In this document: positions 14,620 to 22,596 of the stretch, piece by piece | Numbering within the stretch: the first letter of the stretch is position 1 | Layout: each line of letters opens with the position of its first letter | Assembly: GCF_937880195.1 (NCBI RefSeq) | Contig: NZ_CALFLA010000106.1 | Coordinates: 1-22,812 of the forward strand | Length of the DNA stretch: 22,812 nucleotides | Direction of reading: 5' to 3' | Source: an uncultured Blautia sp. | GTDB taxonomy: Bacteria; Bacillota; Clostridia; Lachnospirales; Lachnospiraceae | Translations under genes and position numbers: made by a program | The notes under the pieces: generated by a model | What the model saw: the letters and a program-made list of their open reading frames with translations, nothing else | What the model was told of the DNA's origin: nothing | Database searches by the model: none

Positions 14620-15441
14620 ATGAAAACAGACAGAGACGCTCCTATCGGCGTGTTTGATTCCGGTGTGGGAGGGCTTACGGTAGCCCGCGAGATCATGCGG
14701 AATCTTCCTTCGGAAAAAATTGTATATTTTGGCGATACAGCCAGGGTTCCTTATGGGGCAAAATCCAGGGAAAACATTATCCGCTACTCACGGCAGATCA
14801 TCCATTTTCTTATGGAGCAGCAGGTAAAGGCTATTGTGATCGCCTGCAACACAGCAAGCGCCTATGCCCTGGAGGCAGTGCGAAATGAGTTTGATATTCC
14901 TATTATCGGAGTTATTGAACCTGGAGCAAGGGTGGCAGCAGAAGCCACCAGAAATAAACGGGTAGGCGTTATTGGTACAGTGGGAACTGTTGACAGCGGA
15001 ATCCATGCCGCCTGTCTGAAAAAACTGGATCAGGAAATCACAGTTATTGGCAAAGCCTGTCCTTTGTTCGTACCTCTTGTGGAGGAGGGATGGCTGCATG
15101 ATCCTGTCACTATGGAGGTGACAGCCAGATATCTTCAGGAATTTAAGGACAAAAAAGTAGACACTCTGATTCTTGGCTGTACCCATTATCCTTTGATCCG
15201 TTCTACGATCAGAGAATTTATGGGAGAGGAAGTCCGGCTTGTAAATCCTGCCTATGAGACGGCTCTGGACCTTCGGGAGCTTCTTCGGGAAATGGATCTT
15301 GTAAGCCGAGGAAAGGAACAGGAGGAATTTCCTTATCGTTTTTATGTCAGTGATCTGGCAGAAAAATTTAAGGCTTTTGCAAATTCAATCCTGCCCTATG
15401 ATGTGGAAATGACAAAAAAGATTGATATCGAAAAATATTAG
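14620..15441 (+). CDS. murI: glutamate racemase
   Basis: Converts L-glutamate to D-glutamate for peptidoglycan synthesis, in the cytosol, without cofactor. The 273-residue protein has the N-terminal IGVFDSGVGGLTV (Asp13, Ser14), GDTARVPYG near 38-46, the first catalytic cysteine in ACNTASA (Cys76) and the second in LGCTHYP (Cys187, with His189). Both cysteines and the acid/histidine partners are present and length is normal. GGAGAAG lies 8 bases before the ATG. The DUF1934 gene starts 9 bases after its stop, so the two form one unit. Confidence 0.96.
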   Translation: MKTDRDAPIGVFDSGVGGLTVAREIMRNLPSEKIVYFGDTARVPYGAKSRENIIRYSRQIIHFLMEQQVKAIVIACNTASAYALEAVRNEFDIPIIGVIEPGARVAAEATRNKRVGVIGTVGTVDSGIHAACLKKLDQEITVIGKACPLFVPLVEEGWLHDPVTMEVTARYLQEFKDKKVDTLILGCTHYPLIRSTIREFMGEEVRLVNPAYETALDLRELLREMDLVSRGKEQEEFPYRFYVSDLAEKFKAFANSILPYDVEMTKKIDIEKY

Positions 15442-15450
15442 GAGATACTT

Positions 15451-15897
15451 ATGGATAAAAATGTACTGATACATGTGCGGGGACTTCAGATGATGGACAT
15501 GGATGAGAAACAGGAACCTATCGAGATCGTTGTTCCGGGACAGTATTATTTCCGGGATGGAAGTCACTATCTCAGATATGAAGAAATTCTTGACGAGGCG
15601 GCAGAGCCTACGGTCAATTACATAAAAATGTCCCCGGACGGCATGGAAGTCAGAAAAAAGGGCCTGGTCAACGTACATATGGTATTTGAACAGGGCAAAA
15701 AGAACATGACTTTTTATTCCACACCTTTCGGTACACTGCAGATGGGAATTGCGGCAACAGGTATGGAGCTAAATGAAAGTGAAGACAGCATTGACATGAA
15801 GGTGGATTATGCTCTGGATATGAATGAAGAACATGTGGCAGACTGTTACCTTTCTGTTCAGGCTCAGCCTGCAGATTCTAAAGACTTTGTACTATAA
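15451..15897 (+). CDS. DUF1934 family beta-barrel protein
   Basis: A 148-residue cytosolic protein of the DUF1934 (YwiB-like, calycin-type beta barrel) family, role unknown. Typical strands are visible: VLIHVRGLQ at the start, PGQYYFRDGSHYLRYEE in the middle, and the C-terminal SIDMKVDYALDMNEEHVADC segment. GGAG lies in the 9-base gap after murI. In many Firmicutes a gene of this family precedes argS; here a structured intergenic region and a convergent gene follow instead. Confidence 0.82.
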   Translation: MDKNVLIHVRGLQMMDMDEKQEPIEIVVPGQYYFRDGSHYLRYEEILDEAAEPTVNYIKMSPDGMEVRKKGLVNVHMVFEQGKKNMTFYSTPFGTLQMGIAATGMELNESEDSIDMKVDYALDMNEEHVADCYLSVQAQPADSKDFVL

Positions 15898-15965
15898 GAA
15901 CAAAGCGGACAAGTCCGCCTCAAACTCCCTAAATCCCTCAATCCTCGCGGAGCGTTTTTTGTTTG
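15898..15965 (+). other. structured intergenic stretch, possible RNA element or attenuator-like terminator
   Basis: GCGGAC (15905-15910) and GTCCGC (15913-15918) form a tight hairpin. TCCGC of its 3' arm (15914-15918) can instead pair with GCGGA at 15947-15951, just before GCGTTTTTT. Flanking AACAAA and TTTGTT could close the whole. The spacer is oddly pyrimidine-rich (CTCCCTAAATCCCTC). Seen directly; a switching function is only an idea. Confidence 0.4.
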
Positions 15966-16035
15966 TTAGGAAAGTTAGTACAGAATGTACTACTTTCCTA
16001 ATAAATAAAAAAGCAGTACGTTCTGTACTGACTTT
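15966..16035. repeat. pair of related palindromes in inverted order
   Basis: Unit 1 (15971-15996) is a 26-base palindrome around AGTACAGAATGTACT, with the stem extended outward by TTAGG/CCTAA to 15966-16001. Unit 2 (16010-16035) is another 26-base palindrome around CAGTACGTTCTGTACTG. The reverse complement of unit 2 matches unit 1 at 23 of 26 positions. The layout resembles paired REP/BIME-type or small MITE-like elements. No coding potential. Confidence 0.65.
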
Positions 16036-16050
16036 AAAGTATTGCGAAAT

Positions 16051-16117
16051 AAAATAAAAATGAGGCTGCTGTAGAATCAGGAAATAATGATCTTACAGTA
16101 GTCTCATTTTATTTTTG
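16051..16117. terminator. long bidirectional terminator
   Basis: A run of AAAATAAAAATGAG, then GCTGCTGTA (16051-16073), pairs with TACAGTAGTCTC, then ATTTTATTTTT (16094-16117), about 21 pairs with two G-T pairs. T-runs follow on both strands. It serves the murI-DUF1934 unit on the plus strand and the small membrane protein gene on the minus strand, whose stop is at 16120. Confidence 0.85.
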
Positions 16118-16119
16118 GA

Positions 16120-16569
16120 TCAATCTTTTTTGCTGAACATTCTCTTAAAGAAGCCTTTTTTCTTAGCCGGCGGCGTATCCAGGTGGCCGCGGATTCCGCG
16201 AACTCCCACAATGTATAAACCGCTGATATCAGCTTTTACTTCTTTTTTTACAGGAATCTGGTCGTAAACCTTCTCATCTGCAATGAAAATAGAAATCTTC
16301 GGGCCGATTTTTGCCTTAACGATAGGAAGTTTCGTACGGCGCATAAGTTTCGGTGTCTGATCAATGACCATCTGCGGAAGGCCGGATTCTTTCAGACGAA
16401 GTCGTTTCTTGTCGATTACCAGCATGGAAACTGTTTGCTTTGCAGCTTCAATCTGTGCCTGCTGTTCTTCCTGCTTCTTCTGTGCTTTTTTTCCAAAAAA
16501 GTAAAGGGCTACAAGAGCGATGATGAGGACAGCAAGGATAACCAGCATAACGATGGTAAATGTATTCAT
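16120..16569 (-). CDS. single-pass membrane protein, unknown function
   Basis: A 149-residue protein I do not recognise by name. One N-terminal helix (residues about 5-27, IVMLVILAVLIIALVALYFF) is followed by a charged coiled-coil-like stretch (KKAQKKQEEQQAQIEAAKQ), then a compact domain of about 75 residues (VSMLVIDKKRLRL, LPIVKAKIGPKISIFIADEKVYDQIPV, ADISGLYIVGVRG) and a basic tail. The domain is probably cytoplasmic with the N-terminus outside. The ATG at 16569 follows GGAGGG by 5 bases; an in-frame ATG 15 bases upstream would lie over that site. It has its own promoter and shares the terminator at 16051-16117. Confidence 0.75.
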   Translation of the reverse strand: MNTFTIVMLVILAVLIIALVALYFFGKKAQKKQEEQQAQIEAAKQTVSMLVIDKKRLRLKESGLPQMVIDQTPKLMRRTKLPIVKAKIGPKISIFIADEKVYDQIPVKKEVKADISGLYIVGVRGIRGHLDTPPAKKKGFFKRMFSKKD

Positions 16570-16616
16570 AGATACCCTCCTCAATATGTATATTTATTTT
16601 CTTACATGCGAAGTAT

Positions 16617-16645
16617 ATTTTATCATTAATCCGCATAAAAGGCAA
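16617..16645 (-). promoter_or_regulatory. sigma-A promoter of the small membrane protein gene
   Basis: On the minus strand: TTGCCT (16645-16640), a 17-base spacer, TAAAAT (16622-16617), 48 bases ahead of the ATG at 16569. Confidence 0.55.
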
Positions 16646-16734
16646 ACTATTTTGCGAAAATCAGAGAGATAAAATAACTTTTATCGTTTCTTTGAACGTA
16701 GTGAACAGTAATCTTTTATATTAATGTAAAACAG

Positions 16735-16763
16735 TGGAAATTATACAGATAAAAAGTTATAAT
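16735..16763 (+). promoter_or_regulatory. promoter candidate for the deacetylase cluster
   Basis: TGGAAA at 16735-16740, a 17-base spacer and a perfect TATAAT at 16758-16763. A second TATAAT at 16789-16794 lacks a good -35. Either would give a leader of 45-80 bases before the ATG at 16850. Confidence 0.45.
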
Positions 16764-16849
16764 AGACGAAAAGACACAATTCGACAAGTATAATGGTATT
16801 CAAGTTGGGTATATTAAAAATTACAGAAAAATAAGTAGTGGGAGTTAAT

Positions 16850-18373
16850 ATGAAAGAGCGAGACAGGGGAAAGAGCAATTTTCGAAAAGAAACAGACAAA
16901 GAAAATCAGGAACGTATATTGAAATCCATGACGGAAGAGGAGCGGGATCAGTATTTTGACGAGCTTCGCAGGAAACGCCGTGAGAAGCGGATGAAGAAGC
17001 AGAAACAGGAACGCCGGGAGAAGCTGGCGGTTCTGGGAGCTACTGCTGTTATTTCCGTTTTTGTACTGGCAGGTTCGGTCAGAGGGATTGCAGGATATTT
17101 TATAACAAAAACTACGGAGACGAAGATTCAGAAAGAAAAAAAGGAAAACAAAAAGGCGGAGGCAGCCAGCAAAGAAGCTTCTGCAAGGACAGACCTCCTT
17201 GCACAGGCAGAGCATAAGGCGGCACAGTATGACTATGACGGAGCTATTCAGCTTCTGAAGGGCGACAGCGGTTATGATAAGAACACGGAATTTCAGGAAG
17301 CGGTAAAGAAATACGAAGAGATTAAGGCAACCTGTAAACCATGGCCTTTGGAGCAGGTGACCCATGTTTTTTATCATACGCTGATCAAGGATACGTCTAA
17401 GGCTTTTGACGGCGATTATAAAGAAGCGGACTACAATCAGGTCATGACTACCATTGACGAGTTTAACAAGATCACTCAGATCATGTATGATAAGGGGTAT
17501 GTGATGGTCAGCGTTAAGGATATGGCCAAGGCGGATGAAAACGGAAATATAACTCCGGGAGAGATCCTTCTTCCTCCGGGCAAGATTCCTTTTGTACTGT
17601 CTCAGGACGATCTCTGCTACTATCATTACATGGATGGAGACGGATATCCTTCCAAGCTTATTGTGGACGAAGAGGGCAAGGTTCGTAATGAATATATAGA
17701 GGATGACGGAAGCGTTTCTATAGGAGACTATGATATGGTTCCGTTGATCGACCGGTTTGTAGAAAAGCATCCTGATTTTTCTTACCGGGGAGCAAAGGGA
17801 ATCCTGGCTTTGACAGGATATAACGGTATCCTGGGATACCGTACAGATATCAGCTATGAAACAAGGCCGGAGGATTTGGATCATGATAAGGTGGAATGGC
17901 TGGACGCTCACCCGGATTTCAATCTTGAAAAGGAACGGGAAGGCGCTAAGAAAGTGGCTGAGGCCATGAAGCAGAACGGTTGGGAGTTTGCAAGCCATAC
18001 CTGGGGCCATCAGAATATCGGACAGATCGATTTGGATCACCTGCAGACAGACACAAAGAAGTTTCAGGAAAATGTAGATCCTCTGATCGGCGGAACCGAT
18101 ATCATTATTTTTGCTTTTGGTACGGATCTGACCGTGCAGGAGGATTACTCAGGAGATAAGTTTGAATACCTGAAAAGCGTAGGCTATAATTACTTCTGCA
18201 ATGTGGATTCCAGTAAATATTTTGTCCAGATCCGGGATCGGTATTTCCGTCAGGGAAGAAGAAACCTGGACGGCTACAGGATGTATTATAATCCAGAGCT
18301 TTTGGAAGATCTGTTTGATCCCAAAGAAGTATTTGATCCAAACAGACCTACGCCTGTACCGCCAATGGGCTAA
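16850..18373 (+). CDS. membrane-anchored divergent NodB-like polysaccharide deacetylase
   Basis: A 507-residue type II membrane protein: a highly charged cytoplasmic start (1-56), one helix at about 57-85, a Lys/Glu-rich linker, and a TPR-like helix pair at about 115-165 (AAQYDYDGAIQLLKGD). The extracellular part has the layout of extended NodB domains: a THVFYHTLIK strand, an ALPxxGYVMVS-type strand-helix, PFVLSQDDLCYY at 247-258 replacing the usual TFDDG, and SHTWGH at 382-387 for the two metal histidines. The usual RxPYG motif is replaced by IIFAFGTD. Two aspartates and both histidines survive, so metal binding is plausible. A paralogue follows directly. ATG 16850 follows GGGAG by 5 bases; a GTG at 16838 is less likely. 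Confidence 0.75.
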   Translation: MKERDRGKSNFRKETDKENQERILKSMTEEERDQYFDELRRKRREKRMKKQKQERREKLAVLGATAVISVFVLAGSVRGIAGYFITKTTETKIQKEKKENKKAEAASKEASARTDLLAQAEHKAAQYDYDGAIQLLKGDSGYDKNTEFQEAVKKYEEIKATCKPWPLEQVTHVFYHTLIKDTSKAFDGDYKEADYNQVMTTIDEFNKITQIMYDKGYVMVSVKDMAKADENGNITPGEILLPPGKIPFVLSQDDLCYYHYMDGDGYPSKLIVDEEGKVRNEYIEDDGSVSIGDYDMVPLIDRFVEKHPDFSYRGAKGILALTGYNGILGYRTDISYETRPEDLDHDKVEWLDAHPDFNLEKEREGAKKVAEAMKQNGWEFASHTWGHQNIGQIDLDHLQTDTKKFQENVDPLIGGTDIIIFAFGTDLTVQEDYSGDKFEYLKSVGYNYFCNVDSSKYFVQIRDRYFRQGRRNLDGYRMYYNPELLEDLFDPKEVFDPNRPTPVPPMG

Positions 18374-18396
18374 AATCTGAAAAAAGCCAACAGCCA

Positions 18397-18418
18397 TGTC
18401 AGTTTGAGGGGACTGACA
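18397..18418 (+). other. intergenic hairpin between the deacetylase paralogues
   Basis: TGTCAGT (18397-18403) and ACTGACA (18412-18418) form a perfect 7-base stem around loop TTGAGGGG. No T-run follows, so it is not a standard terminator; it may stabilise or mark a processing point in the shared transcript. Confidence 0.4.
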
Positions 18419-18442
18419 GGAAACGAAAGGGGAAGCAATCAT

Positions 18443-19774
18443 ATGAAAAAAGGAGTTCTGGCAGTGATTCTGGCGTCTGCAGTTGCAGCGGGAAGCCTGC
18501 CGGGGTTGAAGGGAACAGAGGCGCGTGTGTCAGCGGTTTATATGCCGCAGTCTGCCGCCAAGGAGAAACAGGAAAAACAAAAATCAGAAGGCAGCGTTCT
18601 GGACAGAGCAAAGACTATGTATGCCCAGTATAACTACGACGAGGCTATTAAGCTTCTGAAGAGCCAGAAGGATTTTGAGAAGAATAAAGAATATATGGAT
18701 ATCGCAGCTAAATGTCAGGTAGCAAGGGCGTCTTTGGTAGAATACCCTATAGAAAACATTACCCATGTGTTTTTTCATACGTTGATCAAGGATACATCCA
18801 AGGCTTTTGACGGAGACTCTGATGAAGGCGGTTATAATCAGATGATGACTACCATTGACGAGTTCAATAAAATGATCCAGATCATGTACGATAAGGGGTA
18901 TGTGATGGTCAGCCCCCATGATATGGCAACAGTAAATAAGGACGGAACCATGTCAAGAGGGAAGATTATGCTTCCGGAGGGAAAGATCCCCTTTGTACTG
19001 TCCCAGGATGATGTAAGTTATTATCATTATATGGATGGAGACGGATATGCGTCAAAGCTGATCCTGGACGAAAATGGAGAAGTAAAAAATGAGTATATAG
19101 AGGATGATGGAAGCGTTTCTGTAGGAAACTATGACATGGTTCCTCTTATTGACGCTTTTGTAAAGGAACACCCTGACTTTTCCTACCATGGACGAAAGGG
19201 AATCCTGGCAATGACAGGGTATAACGGAGTTCTGGGATATCGTACAGATATTGGTTATAAGACTGGAGAAAATCTTCAACTGGATCAGCAGAAATTTCTT
19301 CAGGACCATCCTGATTTTGATTATGACGCAGAAGTAAAAGAAGCTACAAAAGTAGCTGAGGCCATGAAGCAGAACGGATGGGAATTTGCAAGCCATACCT
19401 GGGGACATATGAACGCTACAGACCGTTCCGCAGAGGACCTGAAAACAGACAACGAAAAATGGGAGGCGTATGTAGCCCCAATCCTTGGTAAAACGGATAT
19501 GATCATATTTGCCTTTGGAGCAGATATTGGCGGCTGGGAAGGATATGCAGGAGACAATCCGAAATTTCAGTATTATAAAAGCAGAGGATATCATTATTAC
19601 TGTAATGTAGATTCCAGCCAGTATTTTGTACAGCTTACAGACCAGTATCTTCGCCAGGGAAGAAGAAACCTGGATGGATACAGGATGTATTATAATCCTG
19701 AGATGCTCAGCGACCTTTTTGACGTATCGGCTGTCTGGGATTCTTCCAGACCCACTCCGGTACCGGAAATGTAG
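18443..19774 (+). CDS. secreted divergent NodB-like polysaccharide deacetylase (paralogue)
   Basis: A 443-residue exported paralogue of the preceding protein. Residues 1 to about 31 form a signal peptide (KKGVLAVILASAVAAG core, AxA-type end) in place of the membrane anchor. A TPR-like segment follows (YAQYNYDEAIKLLKS), then the same catalytic layout: THVFFHTLIK at 107-116, VLSQDD at 185-190, SHTWGH at 317-322, FAFGAD at 356-361 and a conserved C-terminus YCNVDSSQYFVQL and GRRNLDGYRMYYNPE. Long coding stretches are nearly identical in DNA to the first copy (offset 1,398 bases around 17963/19361), indicating a recent duplication. The ATG at 18443 has AAAGGGGA upstream. Probably cotranscribed with its neighbours. 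Confidence 0.75.
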   Translation: MKKGVLAVILASAVAAGSLPGLKGTEARVSAVYMPQSAAKEKQEKQKSEGSVLDRAKTMYAQYNYDEAIKLLKSQKDFEKNKEYMDIAAKCQVARASLVEYPIENITHVFFHTLIKDTSKAFDGDSDEGGYNQMMTTIDEFNKMIQIMYDKGYVMVSPHDMATVNKDGTMSRGKIMLPEGKIPFVLSQDDVSYYHYMDGDGYASKLILDENGEVKNEYIEDDGSVSVGNYDMVPLIDAFVKEHPDFSYHGRKGILAMTGYNGVLGYRTDIGYKTGENLQLDQQKFLQDHPDFDYDAEVKEATKVAEAMKQNGWEFASHTWGHMNATDRSAEDLKTDNEKWEAYVAPILGKTDMIIFAFGADIGGWEGYAGDNPKFQYYKSRGYHYYCNVDSSQYFVQLTDQYLRQGRRNLDGYRMYYNPEMLSDLFDVSAVWDSSRPTPVPEM

Positions 19775-19798
19775 GACAACCGAAAGGAGACTTTTATT

Positions 19799-21103
19799 AT
19801 GAAGAAAAAAGCAGTGATTGCAATGTTAGTAATGTGTGTGGCTTTGAGCGCGGCAGCCTGCGGCGAGAAAAAAATATCTGAAGAAACAAAGAGCGGCACA
19901 GAGTCTTCTGCAACAGAAAGTAAAGAAAAAGCAGAAAATACAGACAGTACAGACAACAAAAAAGAAGATACCAAGAAATCCGAGATTCGTCTTGTTTCTG
20001 TTAAGGATCTTTCCAAATACATTAAGGTAGGTCAGTATAAAGACCTTTCATTGAATCGGGTTCTGGTTCCGGTTGTGGATGAAGAGGTGGAGGCTGAGAT
20101 TGATTACCGTCTGCAGGAAAAGGCAGAAGAGGTTCCCGGTGCTGCGGCAGAAGAGGGGGATCAGGTCAGGATCAGTTTTTCCGGAACCATTGACGGAAAG
20201 AGCTTTGACGGCGGTACAGAGGAAGACTATGATATCGTTGTAGGCGAGTCAGGAATTGCAGATGGTTTTGACGACGGCATCATTGGTATGAAAAAGGGCG
20301 ATACAAAAGAGATTACTGTGACTTTTCCAGAGGATTACTATGACAGCGAGCTTGTAGGCAAAACTGCAGTTTATCAGGTAACGGTTCAGAAGATCAGCAG
20401 AGTGCCGGAACTGACAGACGAGTGGGTGGCGGCAAACACTGACAGCAAAACAGCAGATGAATATAAGGCGGCAGTTACTAAGGAGCTGGAAGCCAATGCA
20501 GAGGAAATGGCGCAGTATCAGCTTTATGGAGACGCATGGTATGCGGTACTGGAAAACTCTGAGGTTCTGGAATATCCAAAAGAAGATGTTGAAAAAGCAT
20601 CCGAAGCATATAAAAAGATGTATGAGCAGTATCTGGATCAGGCGCAGATGGATATGAGCGAATTTTTGAGATCCCAGGGACTTTCTGAAGAAGAATACGA
20701 AGCCGAATGCAAGGTATATGCAGAAGAGAAGGTAAAACAGAACCTGATCGTACAGTATATTCTTGACGAGGAAGGATTAAGCCTTGATGACGAAGAGGCG
20801 AAGAAGCTTCAGGAGGATATGCTGAAACAGTATGGGGCTGCAGATCTTGCAGAACTTACAGAGCTTTATGGACAGACAGAGGCGGATGAATCCCTGGCGC
20901 TTCTTAGAGTAGAGAAATTCATTGTAGATCAGGCGCAGATCAATGAAAAGGTTGGAGAAGGCGACGATCTTGCAGAGAATGAGGACGCTTATACAGAAGA
21001 CGCTTATGATACCCAGGACAGTATGGAATCAGATGCAGAATCAGATGCAGAAGTGGAAAATGGAGAGCCAGAGGAAGAGGACGCCCTGGTCGTGGAGGAA
21101 TAA
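19799..21103 (+). CDS. extracytoplasmic trigger-factor-like lipoprotein (FKBP-type prolyl isomerase)
   Basis: A 434-residue lipoprotein with trigger factor layout but without its ribosome-binding domain. A signal peptide ends in AAAC (Cys21). A Ser/Thr/Lys/Glu-rich linker follows (22-62). An FKBP domain lies at about 118-200 (EGDQVRISFSGTIDGKSFDG, GFDDGIIGMKKGD, VTFPEDYYDSELVGK). A helical trigger-factor C-terminal-like arm spans about 205-382. Residues 387-434 are a strongly acidic low-complexity tail. It should assist folding of exported proteins at the outer face of the membrane. GAAAGGAGA lies 8 bases before the ATG, and it starts 24 bases after the deacetylase paralogue, so it likely shares their transcript. 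Confidence 0.85.
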   Translation: MKKKAVIAMLVMCVALSAAACGEKKISEETKSGTESSATESKEKAENTDSTDNKKEDTKKSEIRLVSVKDLSKYIKVGQYKDLSLNRVLVPVVDEEVEAEIDYRLQEKAEEVPGAAAEEGDQVRISFSGTIDGKSFDGGTEEDYDIVVGESGIADGFDDGIIGMKKGDTKEITVTFPEDYYDSELVGKTAVYQVTVQKISRVPELTDEWVAANTDSKTADEYKAAVTKELEANAEEMAQYQLYGDAWYAVLENSEVLEYPKEDVEKASEAYKKMYEQYLDQAQMDMSEFLRSQGLSEEEYEAECKVYAEEKVKQNLIVQYILDEEGLSLDDEEAKKLQEDMLKQYGAADLAELTELYGQTEADESLALLRVEKFIVDQAQINEKVGEGDDLAENEDAYTEDAYDTQDSMESDAESDAEVENGEPEEEDALVVEE

Positions 21104-21169
21104 AATCAGAGGGTTCTCCTTAAATTAGACAAAAATTGGAAAGTTTTTTCAAAACCACGGGAAGATCTA

Positions 21170-21198
21170 TTGTATTTCTTACCAAAATAGGGTATGAT
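21170..21198 (+). promoter_or_regulatory. sigma-A promoter of the canonical deacetylase gene
   Basis: TTGTAT at 21170-21175, a 17-base spacer and TATGAT at 21193-21198, about 45 bases before the ATG at 21244. No clear terminator separates it from the trigger-factor-like gene, so read-through is possible. Confidence 0.55.
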
Positions 21199-21243
21199 AG
21201 ACAAGGTAAACATAGTTTTTTTACAATAACAGGTGGAGAATAA

Positions 21244-22545
21244 ATGGATAAGCAGGTTTTACGCAAGAGAATGCGTGAGAAACAAAAACAGCTTCGCAGA
21301 AGGAAAATGATGAAGCTTGCCGGGTATGTGGTCGCAGTGGTAGTGGTCATTGTATTTCTGGTAAGAGGAGTGATCCTTCCGATTACCCATAAGATTACTG
21401 GTAAGAATACAGATAAACCCGTGAAAGTGGAAGCCGAAGCTGATAAAAAAACAGCAGACGCCACAGATGAGACAGAAATAACAGAAGAAGTAAAAAAGGA
21501 TGAAAACGTAGCCATACGGATGCCTATTGCAAATACTTCCCATATTACAAAAGCCTCTGATCTGACTGCCGGATGGCATGAAGACGAAAACGGCAAATGG
21601 TATCAGAATTACGACAGAACATACTATGCCGGAGGAATGCAGGAGATCGACGGCAAAACATATTCCTTTGACGACAATGGTTACATACAGACAGGTTGGG
21701 TAAGCGACGGCTTTAACGACTTGTACTTTAATGAAGACGGATCTTATAATCCCCAGGAGCATAAGACCAGAATTGCCCTGACTTTTGACGATGGACCAGG
21801 AAAGTATACAGACCAGCTTTTGGATTGTCTGGAAGAGAATAATGCCCATGCAACCTTCTTTATGCAGGGACAGAATGTTGGAGAATGGGAATCCACTGTA
21901 CAGAGAATGGTGGAGATCGGATGTGAACTTGGAAACCATAGCTGGAATCATCCGGAGGTTACGCTTCAGGGACTTTCTGACGATCAGGTGGTAGAGCAGA
22001 TCCAGAAAACAGACGATGCGCTGGTAAAGGCATGCGGACAGGAATCTACAGTGGTCAGAGCTCCTTATGGGGAGGCAGGAGAGAGAGAATTCCAGCTTGC
22101 TCAGAAGCCGTTTTTTACCTGGTCGCTGGACACAGAAGACTGGCGCTATCTGGATGTAGAGCATGATGTAAACTCAGTTATGAACGGAGATCTGACAGAC
22201 GGTTCTATTATCCTGATGCATGATATTCATGAGCCTTCTGTACAGGCAGCTCTTCAGATCATACCGCAGCTTGTGGAAAAGGGATATAAACTAATGACTG
22301 TCAGCGAGCTTGCAGAAGCTAAGGATGTAGAGCTTCAGTATGCTACATATACAGACTTCTGGGACAGCACTCTTGCCGCAGGCAGGGCTCCGGGTTATGA
22401 CGGACCTCTTCTCAGTGAGGATAGCTCCGGTGATGGAAGCGACATATCTGACGGAAGCGAAGAAGATTACTCTGACGGAGAAGATTATTCCGATGGAGAA
22501 GAGTATTCTGAGGATTACGGAGATGGAAGCGGAGAAGAGTATTAA
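21244..22545 (+). CDS. membrane-anchored polysaccharide deacetylase with wall-binding repeat
   Basis: A 433-residue type II membrane protein. A basic cytoplasmic start is followed by a helix at about 24-46 and an acidic linker. Residues about 108-168 hold choline/glucan-binding-like repeats (GWHEDENGKWY, GKTYSFDDNGYIQTGW). A canonical NodB deacetylase domain spans about 174-356: TFDDG at 180-184, HSWNH at 232-236, RAPYG at 272-276, WSLDTEDW at 293-300 and LMHDIH at 324-329. All metal and catalytic positions are present, so it should deacetylate N-acetylated sugars of peptidoglycan or another wall glycan. The C-terminal 45 residues are an acidic Ser/Asp/Gly/Glu/Tyr repeat (units like YSDGEE). 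GTGGAG precedes the ATG. Confidence 0.92.
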   Translation: MDKQVLRKRMREKQKQLRRRKMMKLAGYVVAVVVVIVFLVRGVILPITHKITGKNTDKPVKVEAEADKKTADATDETEITEEVKKDENVAIRMPIANTSHITKASDLTAGWHEDENGKWYQNYDRTYYAGGMQEIDGKTYSFDDNGYIQTGWVSDGFNDLYFNEDGSYNPQEHKTRIALTFDDGPGKYTDQLLDCLEENNAHATFFMQGQNVGEWESTVQRMVEIGCELGNHSWNHPEVTLQGLSDDQVVEQIQKTDDALVKACGQESTVVRAPYGEAGEREFQLAQKPFFTWSLDTEDWRYLDVEHDVNSVMNGDLTDGSIILMHDIHEPSVQAALQIIPQLVEKGYKLMTVSELAEAKDVELQYATYTDFWDSTLAAGRAPGYDGPLLSEDSSGDGSDISDGSEEDYSDGEDYSDGEEYSEDYGDGSGEEY

Positions 22546-22596
22546 ACTCTGGTTTAGTCTGTGACCCATGATCAGCCTACATAACAATAAAAACAG

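Noticed and set aside
16814..18040. 408-codon open frame on the minus strand
   Set aside because: Antisense shadow of the first deacetylase paralogue; an equivalent shadow appears opposite the second copy, as expected from shared sequence, and there is no ribosome site.
21259..22164. 301-codon open frame on the minus strand
   Set aside because: Antisense shadow of the canonical deacetylase gene; no start signals and a Cys/Ile/Phe-rich composition typical of shadows.
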